From the NCBI GenBank assembly GCA_036583965.1, contig JAZBQD010000013.1, positions 10,290,763 to 10,354,762 of the forward strand: a DNA stretch of 64,000 bases, in the 5' to 3' direction. This DNA is from Prunella strophiata (lineage: Eukaryota > Chordata > Aves > Passeriformes > Prunellidae). The position numbers and the translations under genes are program-made. The notes below the pieces were generated by a model, which was given only the letters and a program-made list of their open reading frames with translations, searched no databases and was not told the DNA's origin. This document shows positions 35,901 through 46,421 of the stretch, one piece after another (positions within the stretch are counted from its first letter, which is position 1; every line of letters begins with the position of its first letter).

Positions 35901-38900
35901 AAGCACCTCTAGGTAGAGAGACAGAACATCCTGATGAGGGGGCAGAGCTGGATTCTGTGTTCAGGTGGAGAACCTGACTCCTCTTTAACAGCAGAGCAGA
36001 TCTCACTGCCCTGCAAGGAGATCAGGGGATGGAAAAGCACCAAGTCCATCCAGGTGATCCAGTTTTCAATTGAAATTTTCAATTGAAAATTAAATTCAAT
36101 TATTTTTTTTCAATTTTGAATTTTCAATTTCAATTTTGTCACCAAAACATTCATGTCATTTTACCACTACTCTGAGAGTCACCCTTGAGCCATTTCACAA
36201 AATTCAGCAGCAAAAGAATTGCAAATGTTCATCTTACCAGAGAGTTATCCTTGAAGAGGAGATTCTCAGGCTTGAGGTCTCTGTGTGCAATGTTTAGTGA
36301 GTGGCAATGCTGCAAAGCCAAAGCTATCTGGAAAAGGGCACAATAAATCAGCTACAATCACTGACCTCCTCCTGCAGCCTGGACATTTATTTCAGCTTTA
36401 CAAAGGACATTTCCAACCCCAAACATTTTCACTCCACTTGGGTGGAGTTCTCCTTTAGGACAAGCTTGACCCTGCTGGGCAGTGAAGTGACAGCTGGGAC
36501 ATGAATCCCACAGGAAAACAAAAGCCAGGCTGGCCTGGGCTTCCCATCCTCCTCAGTTTGGGAACTCAGGGCATTGAGAGGTCCCCAAAGTGAAGCAGGT
36601 GGTGCCAGTGCCCCTTCCCTGCTGTGCCAGGGCTCCAGGGTGCTGCCCTCTGGCCAGCAGTTCCACCCTGAACACTCCCAGCAGTGAGTTCTTGCTTCAG
36701 GAATCATTCAGTGCACTTGTTCCTGCCTGGAGATCCAACACTCAGGCAGTTTTATTCTTTAATTTTGGATGGTACATGCCTGCCCTTTAATCATTCTGTA
36801 GATATCCCACAGAATTGCATTCCTGGATTGTTTCAAGGATGCTTTAGGAACCTGCAATCCAGGCAGGAGAAGCTCCAGGGACTGCACATTTCCAAGTGCA
36901 ATTCATTTAAAGAAAAGCCAAGTATAAATATTTAAACAGCATTCCTGAGACAGAAGTGAGGCACAGCCTCACAACCCTTATTTGGAAGCATCCCTGCAGG
37001 ATTCTGTAGCATCCTACCCAAGTTTAGAGTCCTTAAAAACCTCCAAATTACTGTCACAAGAGAACTTCACTGCTAATTCAGCTCAGCAATAAATACAAAC
37101 ACATTCCCAGGGAAAATGAGGCAGTGCTGTGAAAAGCTTTAACCATTCCTGGGTACAAGACAAGGATGAAGAACCACCAGAGAAAAGAATTTTAGAGAGA
37201 TTTTCACATTTCAAACTTCATTTCTATAAAGATTAAAGCAAAGAGTTACTTGAGACATGAATAACCCAAGTGTACACACAGAATTCAAACCAAAGTCTTG
37301 ACTTCTGGTAAAGTTTTACAAGTTTTCCCCACCATGTCAAAGAAATCACACAGCCCAAAGGATGTCAAACAAACTGTCAAGAATAATTCTGTACATTCCA
37401 CCTCACTTTCTTTGTTGGATGAGACCAAAAAGTACCAGCACAATTAGCATTTCATTAGAAACAAGTCAAAGCACAAAAGTAAGAGGAAATTTTTTGCCCC
37501 AGGTTCAAACATTCTCTCTCCAGCTGAGGGGAGCTGGGGATCCCAGCACTGAATTCCACAGAGATCCTTCTGAGAGTCCCACCAGCAACAAAAAACCTGA
37601 TGGACACCAAAACCCCCTGCAGGTTATAAAATCCAGCACTCAGGAGTGAGCTGGGAGAGAAAGGGTGAAGGAAAAACAACATTGAACAAACAGACAAAAA
37701 ATCAGAACAAACAGACACATTCCTTGGTATCTTCCAGGAATTCCACAGCCCAAGCCCAGAACCCATCCTGAAAACCCCTGGCCCAGAGGAGAGAAATGCC
37801 AAGGGGGTCATGGTGGTTCCAGAGCTCAGGAGTCCTGCTGGAGGCAACACTTTTAGGACAAGAAGAATGACAAAGTTCTCTTGGAAGCCTTCTCTAGACC
37901 AGGTGTGGAAAAGCAAGGTTAAGCACAGCAGACCCAGAGAACAAGCCCACACCTTCAATCCTTTATTCCTAGTAAAGCTTTGGCATTGTCACTTATAACA
38001 AAGCAGGCAATGATCATCGGATCAGAACTGAGGAATCTTTTAATCAATCCTTTTTTCCCACCCTTCCAGCCCCAGGAATTGTCCCTACTTTAGCCAGAGC
38101 ATGATGGATTTGCTGGGACAGGGGGTGACTTGCCTGCTTTGTTACTTGGCTCGCTTGCTTCTCAGTAAAGTGCCGGTGCTGGCTGATTCTGTGGAAGAGC
38201 TCTCCCCCTTCCATCATCTCCATTACAATTAGGAGCCGAGCCCTGTTCAAAAGCATTTCATGTTGTTACATTAAAAAATCATCCAAAAGAACAGAATTGC
38301 TAAGCTAAGAATGCATATTTCACACAAACACTGCTTTCTCTCTGCTGCTTTTGGGGCTATTTTGGTGCTGTTGTTTTGCCTTCCAGTCTAAAATCCTCAG
38401 GATCTGCTCCTCCTGATGGGCTCCCACATCCAGCTGGAACAAACTGGGCATGGATACATCCAGCTCCACCCTGGATGGAGCTGGAAGCCATGTGGACACT
38501 CCAAGGGATAATTCTGCCCTCAAGGATTACACAGCACCTGGATGCTTTTGAGTCTGGGTCCCCCATTATTTTAATTTACAGCTTTACTGCCAGAAGTATG
38601 AAGAATTAAAAATAGGGAAGGTGGAGATCAGGGCTGCCAGATCCTCAAGGAATTAACTCCCAGTTCCCACTAAACAGCAAAATCAGAGCCTACACCAGGT
38701 CTCAGCTCTTTCATTCTCCCAGCTCTGATGATTTTCTCCACTAAGATCCTATCAGAAGACAATATTTTTATCCAGATATAATAATGCACACACACACACA
38801 CACACAAAAAAATCACTCTGCTCCATGTTTTCCTGTGTTCATTTTAAGCAGGACAATGCATTGAGAGTTTTCAAGGCTGAATTTCATATTTTTAGAAACA

Positions 38901-41900
38901 ACTCTTTCACACAATGCAGACTGAATCAATGGAAAACCTAAAAAAATGGAGATGCATTCAACACAGGGAGTAAAGGAGGCAAAATAATTTAAATACACAA
39001 AAGTCAGGAAAAAAAAAAAAAAAAAGAGCTGCTTAGTCTGCAGGATAATTATTACACCTGGGACCCCCTTGAAATAATAATTTTGTGATTAAAACCAAAC
39101 CAAAACAAAGCAAACTCCACTATACCTTGGGCTAAACATGGAAAACAAGCTGTGGGAATGAACCACCCTATGTAATCTTACCTGGGGCTGGATTCATGTG
39201 GGAACTGCACACTGTTAGCATAAACTTCAATTATTTGAACAATATTGGGATGTGTTGCACACATCATGTGCAGACGTACCTTGAAGAGAAGGGAAGAGCT
39301 GTTACTGCACACAGGGACAGAGCCCTGCTGAGCTTGGCAGAAAAACACCCCCAAATTTCTGTCTGATTATGGATTCACACACTGAGCTCTGGGAAAAGCT
39401 CAATCTTTGAGTTCTTTACAGAAATTTTAAGAGAGAACCAGCTTAAAGTAGCAATGTAGCACTTCAATGGCAGTGAAAATGAATTATTAATAAACCCCAA
39501 AAAATCCATCATCTGGCTTCTTTCATGGCTAAGCACTCACAACAGCTGGAACATCTGAATTCAAGCAGTTGCTCAGAACCCCCAACCCCTCCATGCCTGG
39601 AACCAGAACCTGAAGTGTGTTTGGAGCTGTCCCTTTTTGCCTCTCCCAGCACAAATCCCATCAAATGTGTCCCCTGCTGATCCAGTCTGTGGCTTTGGGT
39701 TGCAGGCAGCCCCAGCAGGCTCCAGCTGGGAAGGAACTGGGACCTCCTGTCCCAAAATTCAGGAATTTCCCCCACTTTAAAGCTCCTTGGGCTGCTCAAT
39801 CAAGCCAAGTGTAGGTGCTTTTTGTACACAGATGATTTTTATGGGAATTTTAAAGGAGAATTTGCTCAGTAACAAGAAATGGAAGCTGCCTAAACCTCCA
39901 GGACAATTAATCCTTCTTAAATTCCCCACAGCTTGGAGGAGTGCCCATCATTCCACAGGCTGACAGTTTGGCACCTCAGGAATTCCCAACCCATTTCAGG
40001 AGCTCCTTTAGATCCTGGCACATGGAAAAATCCATTTCCAGAACAACCTGAAGCATTCTTGGAGCAGAGACATCCAAGAGTGAGAAGCATGGCAACAAAA
40101 CTCCCCCTCTCAAACTGGTTCTGTTCCATTACAGGGAGAAGAACAGCTTTAAAACACAGCTCAATTAATTAGAAATTAATTGAGCCAGCAAATGGGGGTT
40201 TGGTGGTGGGGTTTTTGTGTTTAAAACATCCCAACAAGTGAAGGTTTTTTGGAGAGAGAAGCAGGAACTGTACCTCATTTCGAGCTTTTGGGCGATCGAG
40301 GAGGATTTTCAGTGCAAAGCGTTCTTGGGAGGATTTTTTCATGCAGACTCTGGTATGACAGCAACAAAATCATTCAGTCAGCAAGGAGGTGAAAAAAAAA
40401 GACACCAGAAGCAATTGATTTGTAGCTCTGAGTTTGTGAGAATTCCCAGGAATGCCCCCCAGGCTGGGATACATCCCAGCTCTCACCCTAAATTCAGCCT
40501 CAGTTTGGATGGACATAACCCAAAGCACACCTGAGCACCCCCAGTGATGCTGGAATAAATGAAGTGTTTGGAAAAGATAAAGTGTTTTGGGAAGGAAATC
40601 CTCATTTTGGCTGAATTTTTTCCTCTTTTTTCCCTCCCCCCATTTAACAATTGAGGAAAGGGCCCATGTTTGAAGAGGCAGCCAAAAGAACAAAGCACAA
40701 AATGGGTGTTTTAATGAAACAACCCAAAAAGGAAGAGGAGAACACAGACAGGAAGATAAATGATGGGAAAGACAAAGGGAACACCCAGGAACAGCAGCAC
40801 TGGGGTTTTCCAGCCCAAATTCCCATTTTTTTGAAGGGAAAAGCTTTGTTGGAAAAGTTTTTTCCTCCCAGAGAGCATCCAGGGGTTACAAATCCCTGAG
40901 GAGCAGGGAAGGGGCAGTGCAGGGGGTTCAGGAGGAATTTCTCTTGTCATTATTCCACAACCAACTCCTGCTCCTGCCTGCCTGTGGGAACACACCAGGA
41001 CAGAGAAAGCAGGAAAAGCTTTCCTCCCCAAATTCCCAAAAAAAAAAAGACAAAACCCCTCCTGCATGACCCACGTGGGGCAGAGGTATTTGTTTTTAAT
41101 TTTCCATGCATCCCATCATGAATTTTAGTAAAATACTCACTGACTCCTCCACAGGGCAGGGACAATCCTGGGGTGTTCCCTTACCTAACAGGCCCACTGA
41201 TCCCAGCTCCCAGCTTCTGCGTCCAGTTTATGTTGTATTCCTCTAAAATTGAGGTTTCCTGTTCAGGAAGGAGCACCAGGAGGGAAAACACAGTCAATAA
41301 ATACATAATAAATACAATTATTACAGCTTAAAAAAAAAACAAAAAAAACAAAAAAAACCAGCTCAGCAGATCTGAGTGTAAAAGAGCCTGCTGGGGAGTT
41401 TGCTTTCCTGAGGAAAAGTAAATAAATATAAATATAAATACAAATACAAATACAAATACAAATATAAATATAAATATAAATATAAATATAAATATAAATA
41501 TAAATCAATGCTCATGTCATGATTTACCTGGTTAAAATTGTTTCTGTTATTGAGAGCAGTAAATGTGATTTTGTGCTTTTAATACCCAAAGTGTACCAAG
41601 GGCTTCTCTCTCTGACTCAGTTCCAGCTTCCTACATATAAATTATCAATCTCAAAGAAACAAGGAGCTCATTTCAGCATTAAAAATGCTTTTTTTTTTTT
41701 GGTCACAGAAAACAGAAAATTGCAGGTTTCAAACCATTGGAACCACCACACTGTAAATTAAACCCTGCTTGCTTAATTTTAGATTTTTCTGATCATGACC
41801 CAGGCTCCTTTTGTCCAAATCCACACAAACAGAGCTGGGCTTTGTTAGGCCACAGCTTGGGTGCTCTCAGGCTTAACCAAGGCAGGCTGTAAACCCAGCT

Positions 41901-44726
41901 CAGAGCTTTGATTGATGCCCTGAGCTGGGCCTTTGTTCCTTTATTAAATTCCTGCCTCTGCTCAGGATAAATCACAGCAGAAGGAGCTGCTGCAACAGCA
42001 GCACAAGGAAAAAGAATTCCCAAATACTCTGGAAATTCAAGGGAGAGGCCACCCCTGGATGTTTCTAAATGGTTTAAAAGGAAGGGGCAGAAATCTCAGT
42101 GGATCACAGGAATTTGTGGTTTTCAGGAGGAGCTCCAAGAAACTTCTGATCAATTTAATTCAAATAAATTTCACTGGTGAGGAGCCTGATAGGGAAAAGC
42201 TGATTTAATTTTCCTGATATTCAGCTGCAGAGAATTGGAAACAGCAGGGGTGGGGTGAAAACACAATTTTATCAGGGTATTAATGAGCATTTAATTTCTA
42301 TTTCCTATTCTTTGTATTTCTTTTAAAGAAAAAAGCAACACTTTTACATCCTGCACTTTTTAAATTTGGATCCCAACCTTCATCCCAAAGCAGCTTTACA
42401 ACTCAGGAGGTCAAATGAATAATTAAGTGGTCAAGAAACAGAAATGACACCAAATCCAGGATTTGGGAGCATCACTCCCAGCTCAGGAATGGCAGCACCA
42501 GGAATTCCCAACAGTGCCAGGGAAAAACAGCTGAAAATGCTTTAAAAGCACCAATGTGGTTGAAAATATCCAAGTGTTTCAGCTGGGAGGTTTGGATTTC
42601 ATGGGGATGGAATTCCTGGGAATCACCCAGCTCCAAACCTGAAACTTCTGATTCATGACATGAATTTTCAGTGGGAAAATTTGGGATGATGATGTGAAAT
42701 ATCCAAAATTCCAGCAAAGTTTCACAGCTCCAGCAGCAAAATTCCCTCCCACCAAGCCTGAGCCAAGAGTTTGGGCAATACCCCAGCAGGGTGGGATGCT
42801 GAGAGCCTGGGAAAGCAGAATTCCCAGGGGAAAAACAGAATTCCCAGGAGGGAAAGCAGAATTCCCAATGGAAAAGCAGAATTCCCAAGAGGAAAGCAGA
42901 ATTCCCAAGGGGAAAGCAGAACTTCCAGAGGAAGAGAAGAATTTCCAGAGGAAAAGCAGAATTCACAGAGGAAAAACAGAATTCCCAGAGGAAAAACAGA
43001 ATTCCCAAAGGAGAAGCAGAATTTCCAGGGGAAAAACAGAATTTCCAAAGGAAAAACAGAATTTCCAGGGGAAAAACAGAATTTCCAAAGGAAAAACAGA
43101 ATTTCCAGGGGAAAAACAGAATTCCCAAAGGAGAAGCAGAATTCCCAGAGCTCTCCCAGCCTGGATCCCTCTCACTGCTCAGCCCCCTCTGAGCTGTTAT
43201 CTAAAAGATCCTCTCCAGCCTCACTGATTCCATGATATTTGTGGGATTAAGGAATTTTTTTGACAAGCACACCTCACACAAAACACCAATTTGTGGGATT
43301 AAGCCCTTTTCTGACCCAGAGATGGGGCAGCTGAGAGGCATTTTAAAAACATTTATTCCATTTTCAGTCTCATGTGAAGGGGGAGACAACTCAGCTGTTC
43401 CAATTCACACCATCACAATCAGAAGCAAACTAGATTTTAATTTAATTTTCAATTTTTTAATTACAATAGATTCTAAGTGTTTCTTGCCTTATCAGCTTTT
43501 GTCACACCATGCTTGAAAAATCATCTAAAATTACCCCTTGTTGAGTAATTTGTTATTTTAGTAATTTTAGTTATTTTAGTAATTAGGACCTCATGGGTCT
43601 TAATGCATCTTTCATAGTTTTATTTCTTTAAAATATTTAGGTTTTTTTGCAAGGTTGTGCTTTGAAATTTGTTTCTATTTATATTTCTCAGCAATGTCTG
43701 TCCTGTTCCATGGCATTTTTAATCTCAAGGTTTGCATACAGATGCAGACTGTGTATACCTTTAAAAATATTCTACAAATCTTATTTTCTACAGATATTGA
43801 TGGGGAAAAGGTTGGAAATTTGGAGTTTTGGGAGAAATTGGGTGACTGGAAGGAGTGCAGGCTGCTGCTTGAAGTGGAGCCAAGCAAAGAAATAAATGTC
43901 ACATCCTGGGGAATTCCACCTCCTGCTCCTCCAACCTCTCCTCAATCCCAATAAATAAATAAATGGTAATAAACCCTGTCCTAAATCCCAGAACAACCAA
44001 ACCTGACCTAAACCAAGGATCTGAGAAGCAAAAAAAAAAAAAAATGATCAGCATAAAGTAGAAAATGATGAAGTGCTATTTTATTAAAGTACGAATATTA
44101 AAGTAGTAAATTAGAGAGGTTTAATTTAATTTATGCAGGGTTTAGCAGGAAGGAGCAGAAATCTCAGTGGGTCCCAGGAATTTGTGGTTTTCAGGAGGAG
44201 CTCAGAGAAACTTCTGATGAATTTAACTCAGATCATTTTGTGTTTTAGTGAGATTAGAAGGTGACAGGTGAACAAAGCTCGGGAAGAAGGATTTGGCCAA
44301 AAGGAATGAGGAACTTCTGGGCCATGAGGACATTGGGGAGAACCCCCAAGGTGAGGAAAAAACTGAAAAACCCCAAAAAAACTTCACAGCGGAGTTTGAA
44401 ATCAGCTCCGTGGGGTGAAAGGGAACCAGATCGGGAGCAGAGCTGCAGCAGGAGCACTAATTACCACGGCTAACGAGCCGCTCATTAACCAACAGCACAC
44501 TAATTAATGAGCCAAGCACACAGCTCGCAACCAGCACCGATCCCTTTGTTCACGGAAATGCACAAAACCAAACTTGGGATCCTTGCGGCGCTCGCTTTGT
44601 GCGAACCCCCTCGGCCTCCCGCAGAGGCCAAACACCCCCAGATCCGCCCCGCCGGCGGCGAGCCCGGCCCGGCGCGACCCCGCCGCCAACCTTGATCGTC
44701 TTGTCCATGTCGTGATCCTGCGACAT
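26936..44726 (-). CDS. MAPKAPK5: MAPKAPK5 (MK5/PRAK) protein kinase, complete, 14 exons
   Basis: Seen, in transcript order: 44691-44726, 41185-41258, 40274-40349, 39182-39279, 38134-38242, 36238-36327, 35504-35599, 34415-34495, 32813-33000, 30864-30984, 30156-30286, 28309-28430, 27922-28026 and 26936-27030. Phases are continuous and total 1422 nt = 473 aa plus TAG, the length I recall for the human protein. Kinase landmarks are KLGAGISGPVR (glycine loop), FALKIL (catalytic Lys), AHRDLKPENLL, KLCDFGFAK (DFG), the activation-loop Thr in LMTPQFTPYYVAPQ, and CDLWSLGVIIYVMLCG. The C-terminal part holds the basic NLS RKRKLL, then the VALEKLRDVI...KLNEVMQEAWKYNREC helices and the end QTNSHDSQ. Known: Ser/Thr kinase downstream of p38 and ERK3/ERK4 that shuttles between nucleus and cytoplasm. 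Odd: intron 5 starts with GC (CAG|gcaagt), and the exon 12 donor AAAG|gttgcc is weak. Confidence 0.97.
27500..27720 (-). mobile_element. CR1 LINE fragment (antisense), MAPKAPK5 intron 13
   Basis: ATCACAGAATCCTGGAATTG, TTGGAAAGGACCTTAAAGGT, GGGCAGGGACACCTTCCACT, CCAGGTTGCTCCAAGCC and ACACTTCCAGGGATGGG occur in CR1 order on the complementary strand. Confidence 0.88.
28680..28918. repeat. Polypurine array, about 10 bp unit (GGGAGAGAAA)
   Basis: About 24 imperfect copies of GGGAGAGAAA, with single-base length changes, lie on the + strand. They are followed without a gap by a polypyrimidine array, so purines switch strand at 28918/28919. Located in MAPKAPK5 intron 11. Confidence 0.95.
28919..29919. 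repeat. 1-kb near-perfect 14-bp polypyrimidine array (TTTCTCTCCCTTCC)
   Basis: 1001 bases = 71.5 copies of the 14-mer TTTCTCTCCCTTCC, with no variant copy seen. It ends at TTTCTCT before ACACGTGACC. The + strand frame translates to a monotonous Phe-Leu-Ser-Pro repeat, which is not a gene. In the MAPKAPK5 transcript this stretch is polypurine. Homogeneity points to recent expansion or to assembly of a long array. The true copy number may differ. Confidence 0.97.
34741..34911. repeat. Dispersed repeat copy A, MAPKAPK5 intron 7
   Basis: About 170 bases closely match 39583-39735 in the same orientation. Shared blocks include CAACCCCTCCATGC, AAGTGTGTTTGGAG, GAGCTGTCCCTTTTTGCCTC, ACAAATCCCATCAAATGTGT and AGTCTGTGGCTTTGGGTTGC. 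This copy has about 18 extra bases after TTTGGAG. I do not recognise the family. Confidence 0.85.
36062..36135. repeat. AT-rich inverted repeat (CAATTGAAAATT-type), MAPKAPK5 intron 6
   Basis: TTTCAATTGAAATTTTCAATTGAAAATT and later TTTTGAATTTTCAATTTCAATTTT are made of overlapping self-complementary blocks able to form hairpins. It is low-complexity sequence in an intron. Confidence 0.6.
38789..38806. repeat. (CA)n microsatellite
   Basis: About nine CA dinucleotides followed by an A-run, in MAPKAPK5 intron 4. Confidence 0.7.
39583..39735. repeat. Dispersed repeat copy B, MAPKAPK5 intron 3
   Basis: Partner of 34741-34911, in the same orientation about 4.8 kb away. The match covers the whole length apart from an 18-base gap and scattered substitutions, and stops after CTCCAGCTGGGAAGGAA. 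Confidence 0.85.
41407..41506. repeat. Hexanucleotide microsatellite (AAATAT/AAATAC)n, MAPKAPK5 intron 1
   Basis: About 17 units. A central block of AAATAC variants is flanked by AAATAT units. It is close to the exon 2 acceptor at 41258. Confidence 0.9.
42080..42165. repeat. Intron 1 duplicate pair, copy A
   Basis: Matches 44149-44232 in the same orientation. Shared blocks are GGCAGAAATCTCAGTGG / GAGCAGAAATCTCAGTGG, AGGAATTTGTGGTTTTCAGG, AGGAGCTC and GAAACTTCTGAT, with a few substitutions. Confidence 0.85.
42808..43150. repeat. 20-bp minisatellite (GAATTCCCAGAGGAAAAGCA), MAPKAPK5 intron 1
   Basis: About 17 copies with GAATTC or GAATTT every 20 bases from 42818 to 43139. Variants fall into a few recurring types (CCCAGAGG, CCCAAAGG, TCCAGGGG). 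Frames on both strands stay open for over 100 codons only because of the periodicity. Confidence 0.92.
44149..44232. repeat. Intron 1 duplicate pair, copy B
   Basis: Partner of 42080-42165, 2.07 kb away in the same intron and orientation. About 85 bases are alignable, then the two copies diverge. Confidence 0.85.
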
Positions 44727-45420
44727 CGTCCCGCGGGGCGCGGCGGGCCCGGCGCCGCCTCAGGCAACGCGCAGCCCCGCAGGAGCCTTTGTGCCGCCGC
44801 CGCTCCGCCTCATGCCCGGCCGGGCGGGCCGCGGGTGCCGGACCCCGCGGCGCGGGGAGGGCGCGGGGCCCGCGCGGAGCCGCCGCTCAACCGGGAGGAA
44901 GCCGCCCGGGCCGCCGACATCGCCGGCACCCCGCGCCGGGCAGCCCCGCCGGCCGCCGCGGGCCGGCACGGCCTCGCTGCCGCCGCCGCGGGGCGCACGG
45001 GAGGACGGAGCGGGATCGCCGCGCCCGCCCCGCGCAGCCCCGGGATTTTGGGAGCCGCCGCCACGGCGCTGGAGCGGTTTGCAGGCGGCTCGCGGCAGCT
45101 CTGAAAGCGCGACGGCAACGGGGAAGCCCCCGCCGGGCTTTCGAGAGGAGCGGCGCGTTGTGATGACGTTGTAATCACCGAGGCGCGGGGGCGGAGCGAA
45201 GTTGTCTGGTCCCGCCCTCTAGTGGGGGCGGGGTTAAGCGAAATCTCGCGAGATCTCGGTGGGCGCGACCTAACGAGGGGAATTGCCGCCCTTTGGGTTC
45301 CGGAGATCTCGCGAGAACTCGGCGCGCTCTCTGGGCTGAGGGGCCGGGTGGCTCGAAATCTCGCGAGATCTGGGGCGTGGGTGCCTGAGGGGGGAATGGC
45401 CGCCCTTGGGGCCGTGAGGG
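44727..45420 (-). promoter_or_regulatory. MAPKAPK5: MAPKAPK5 CpG-island promoter with three TCTCGCGAGA palindromes
   Basis: Dense CpG sequence extends upstream of the MAPKAPK5 start. The 10-base palindrome TCTCGCGAGA occurs at 45244-45253, 45307-45316 and 45359-45368 (63 and 52 bases apart). A TGACGTT (ATF-like half site) lies at about 45163. TCTCGCGAGA is a known core-promoter palindrome of TATA-less, often bidirectional, housekeeping promoters. Here its clustering and symmetry suggest transcription could leave in both directions. Confidence 0.75.
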
Positions 45421-45461
45421 GAAGCGGCGACAAGGAGCCTCAGGAGCCGCTCCGTGCTTCC

Positions 45462-45647
45462 CCCGACACCACAGCATGGCCGTGCCTCCCGGGGCAGCCC
45501 CACCAGCCCCGACACCACAGCATGGCCGTGCCTCCCGGGGCAGCCCCACCAACCCCGACACCACAGCATGGCCGTGCCTCCCGGGGCAGCCCCAGCAACC
45601 CCGACACCACAGCATGGCCGTGCCTCCCGGGGCAGCCCCACCGCCCT
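45462..45647. repeat. 46-bp minisatellite, 4 copies
   Basis: Four nearly identical 46-base copies, with GACACC at 45465, 45511, 45557 and 45603. Each contains CACAGCATGGCCGTGCCTCC. GC-rich, between the MAPKAPK5 promoter and the ALDH2 3' end. Confidence 0.95.
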
Positions 45648-45844
45648 CACTGTGCTCAGAGCCCCGCACTCCCCCAGCCCGGTACCAGCCGGAGTTTCCC
45701 TCCTGTAGCATCAAGGCAACACCAGCAGGGCGGGCAGGGCAGAAAGTCAGAAAGTCAATTTTTAAGTCCCGTTAAAAATAACGGGAGCAGGAATTTGTGG
45801 GTGCCTGGGCTCGCTGGCACAAACCTCCCAACAAAAGCAGGTTG

Positions 45845-46421
45845 ACTGCACCGAGACAAGAAATGTTTATTTGGAGTGGCTACAACAAGCAGGACGGAAC
45901 AAAAAAAAAAAAAAAAACCAAAAAACTTTTTCCTCAGATTTCACACCTCTCCCTGGTCCAGGTACACATCGAACTTGGTTCACTTTGCTCACAGAAAATA
46001 AACACAGTTCATAGGACAAAGGTTACAGAGCTAATTCTGTAAGCCAACACATAATTGTTATTTTCTATTCTATAAATCCTCCTAGACTAAACAAGCATTT
46101 TAAATGATTTCTTGGGAAAATGAAGCTTATGTAAAGATCACAGCCCTCTTCTATGGGTGACTGCACCCACATAATCCATTCCCAAAATGTACCCAAAGTA
46201 ACCTTGTTAGTGTAACCCAGCCAAATATATTTGGTATTTTAAAAAGATAAAGCCAAGTAGGTTTGTTTCTTTTTTTTTTTTAACAAAAGCTCCTTTAAAC
46301 ACCTAAAAAAACACCTCTTAATGCAGAGTTACATATTTTTGCATACTAAATTTTTCTGTCTTGTGCCATGAAGCTGCATAATTATTTTCAAATAATTCTC
46401 AGTGGAGAACACTGCTGTCCT
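45845..46421 (-). other. ALDH2: ALDH2 3' UTR with polyadenylation signal
   Basis: On the minus strand AATAAA occurs at 45866-45871 (TTTATT on +), placing cleavage near 45845, about 575 bases past the ALDH2 stop. The UTR carries an internal A/T-rich part and a run of A at 45900-45918 (+ strand), which is U-rich in the mRNA. Confidence 0.65.

Noticed and set aside
42472..43235. 218-codon Phe/Leu-rich frame (-) and Lys/Glu/Asn-rich frames (+)
   Set aside because: Generated by the 20-bp minisatellite, 3 units per 60 bases. No splice or family support.
44727..45180. Open frames reading rightward from the MAPKAPK5 CpG island as a new gene
   Set aside because: GC-rich, stop-poor sequence without splice sites or recognisable product. 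A non-coding divergent RNA remains possible but is not shown by the sequence.
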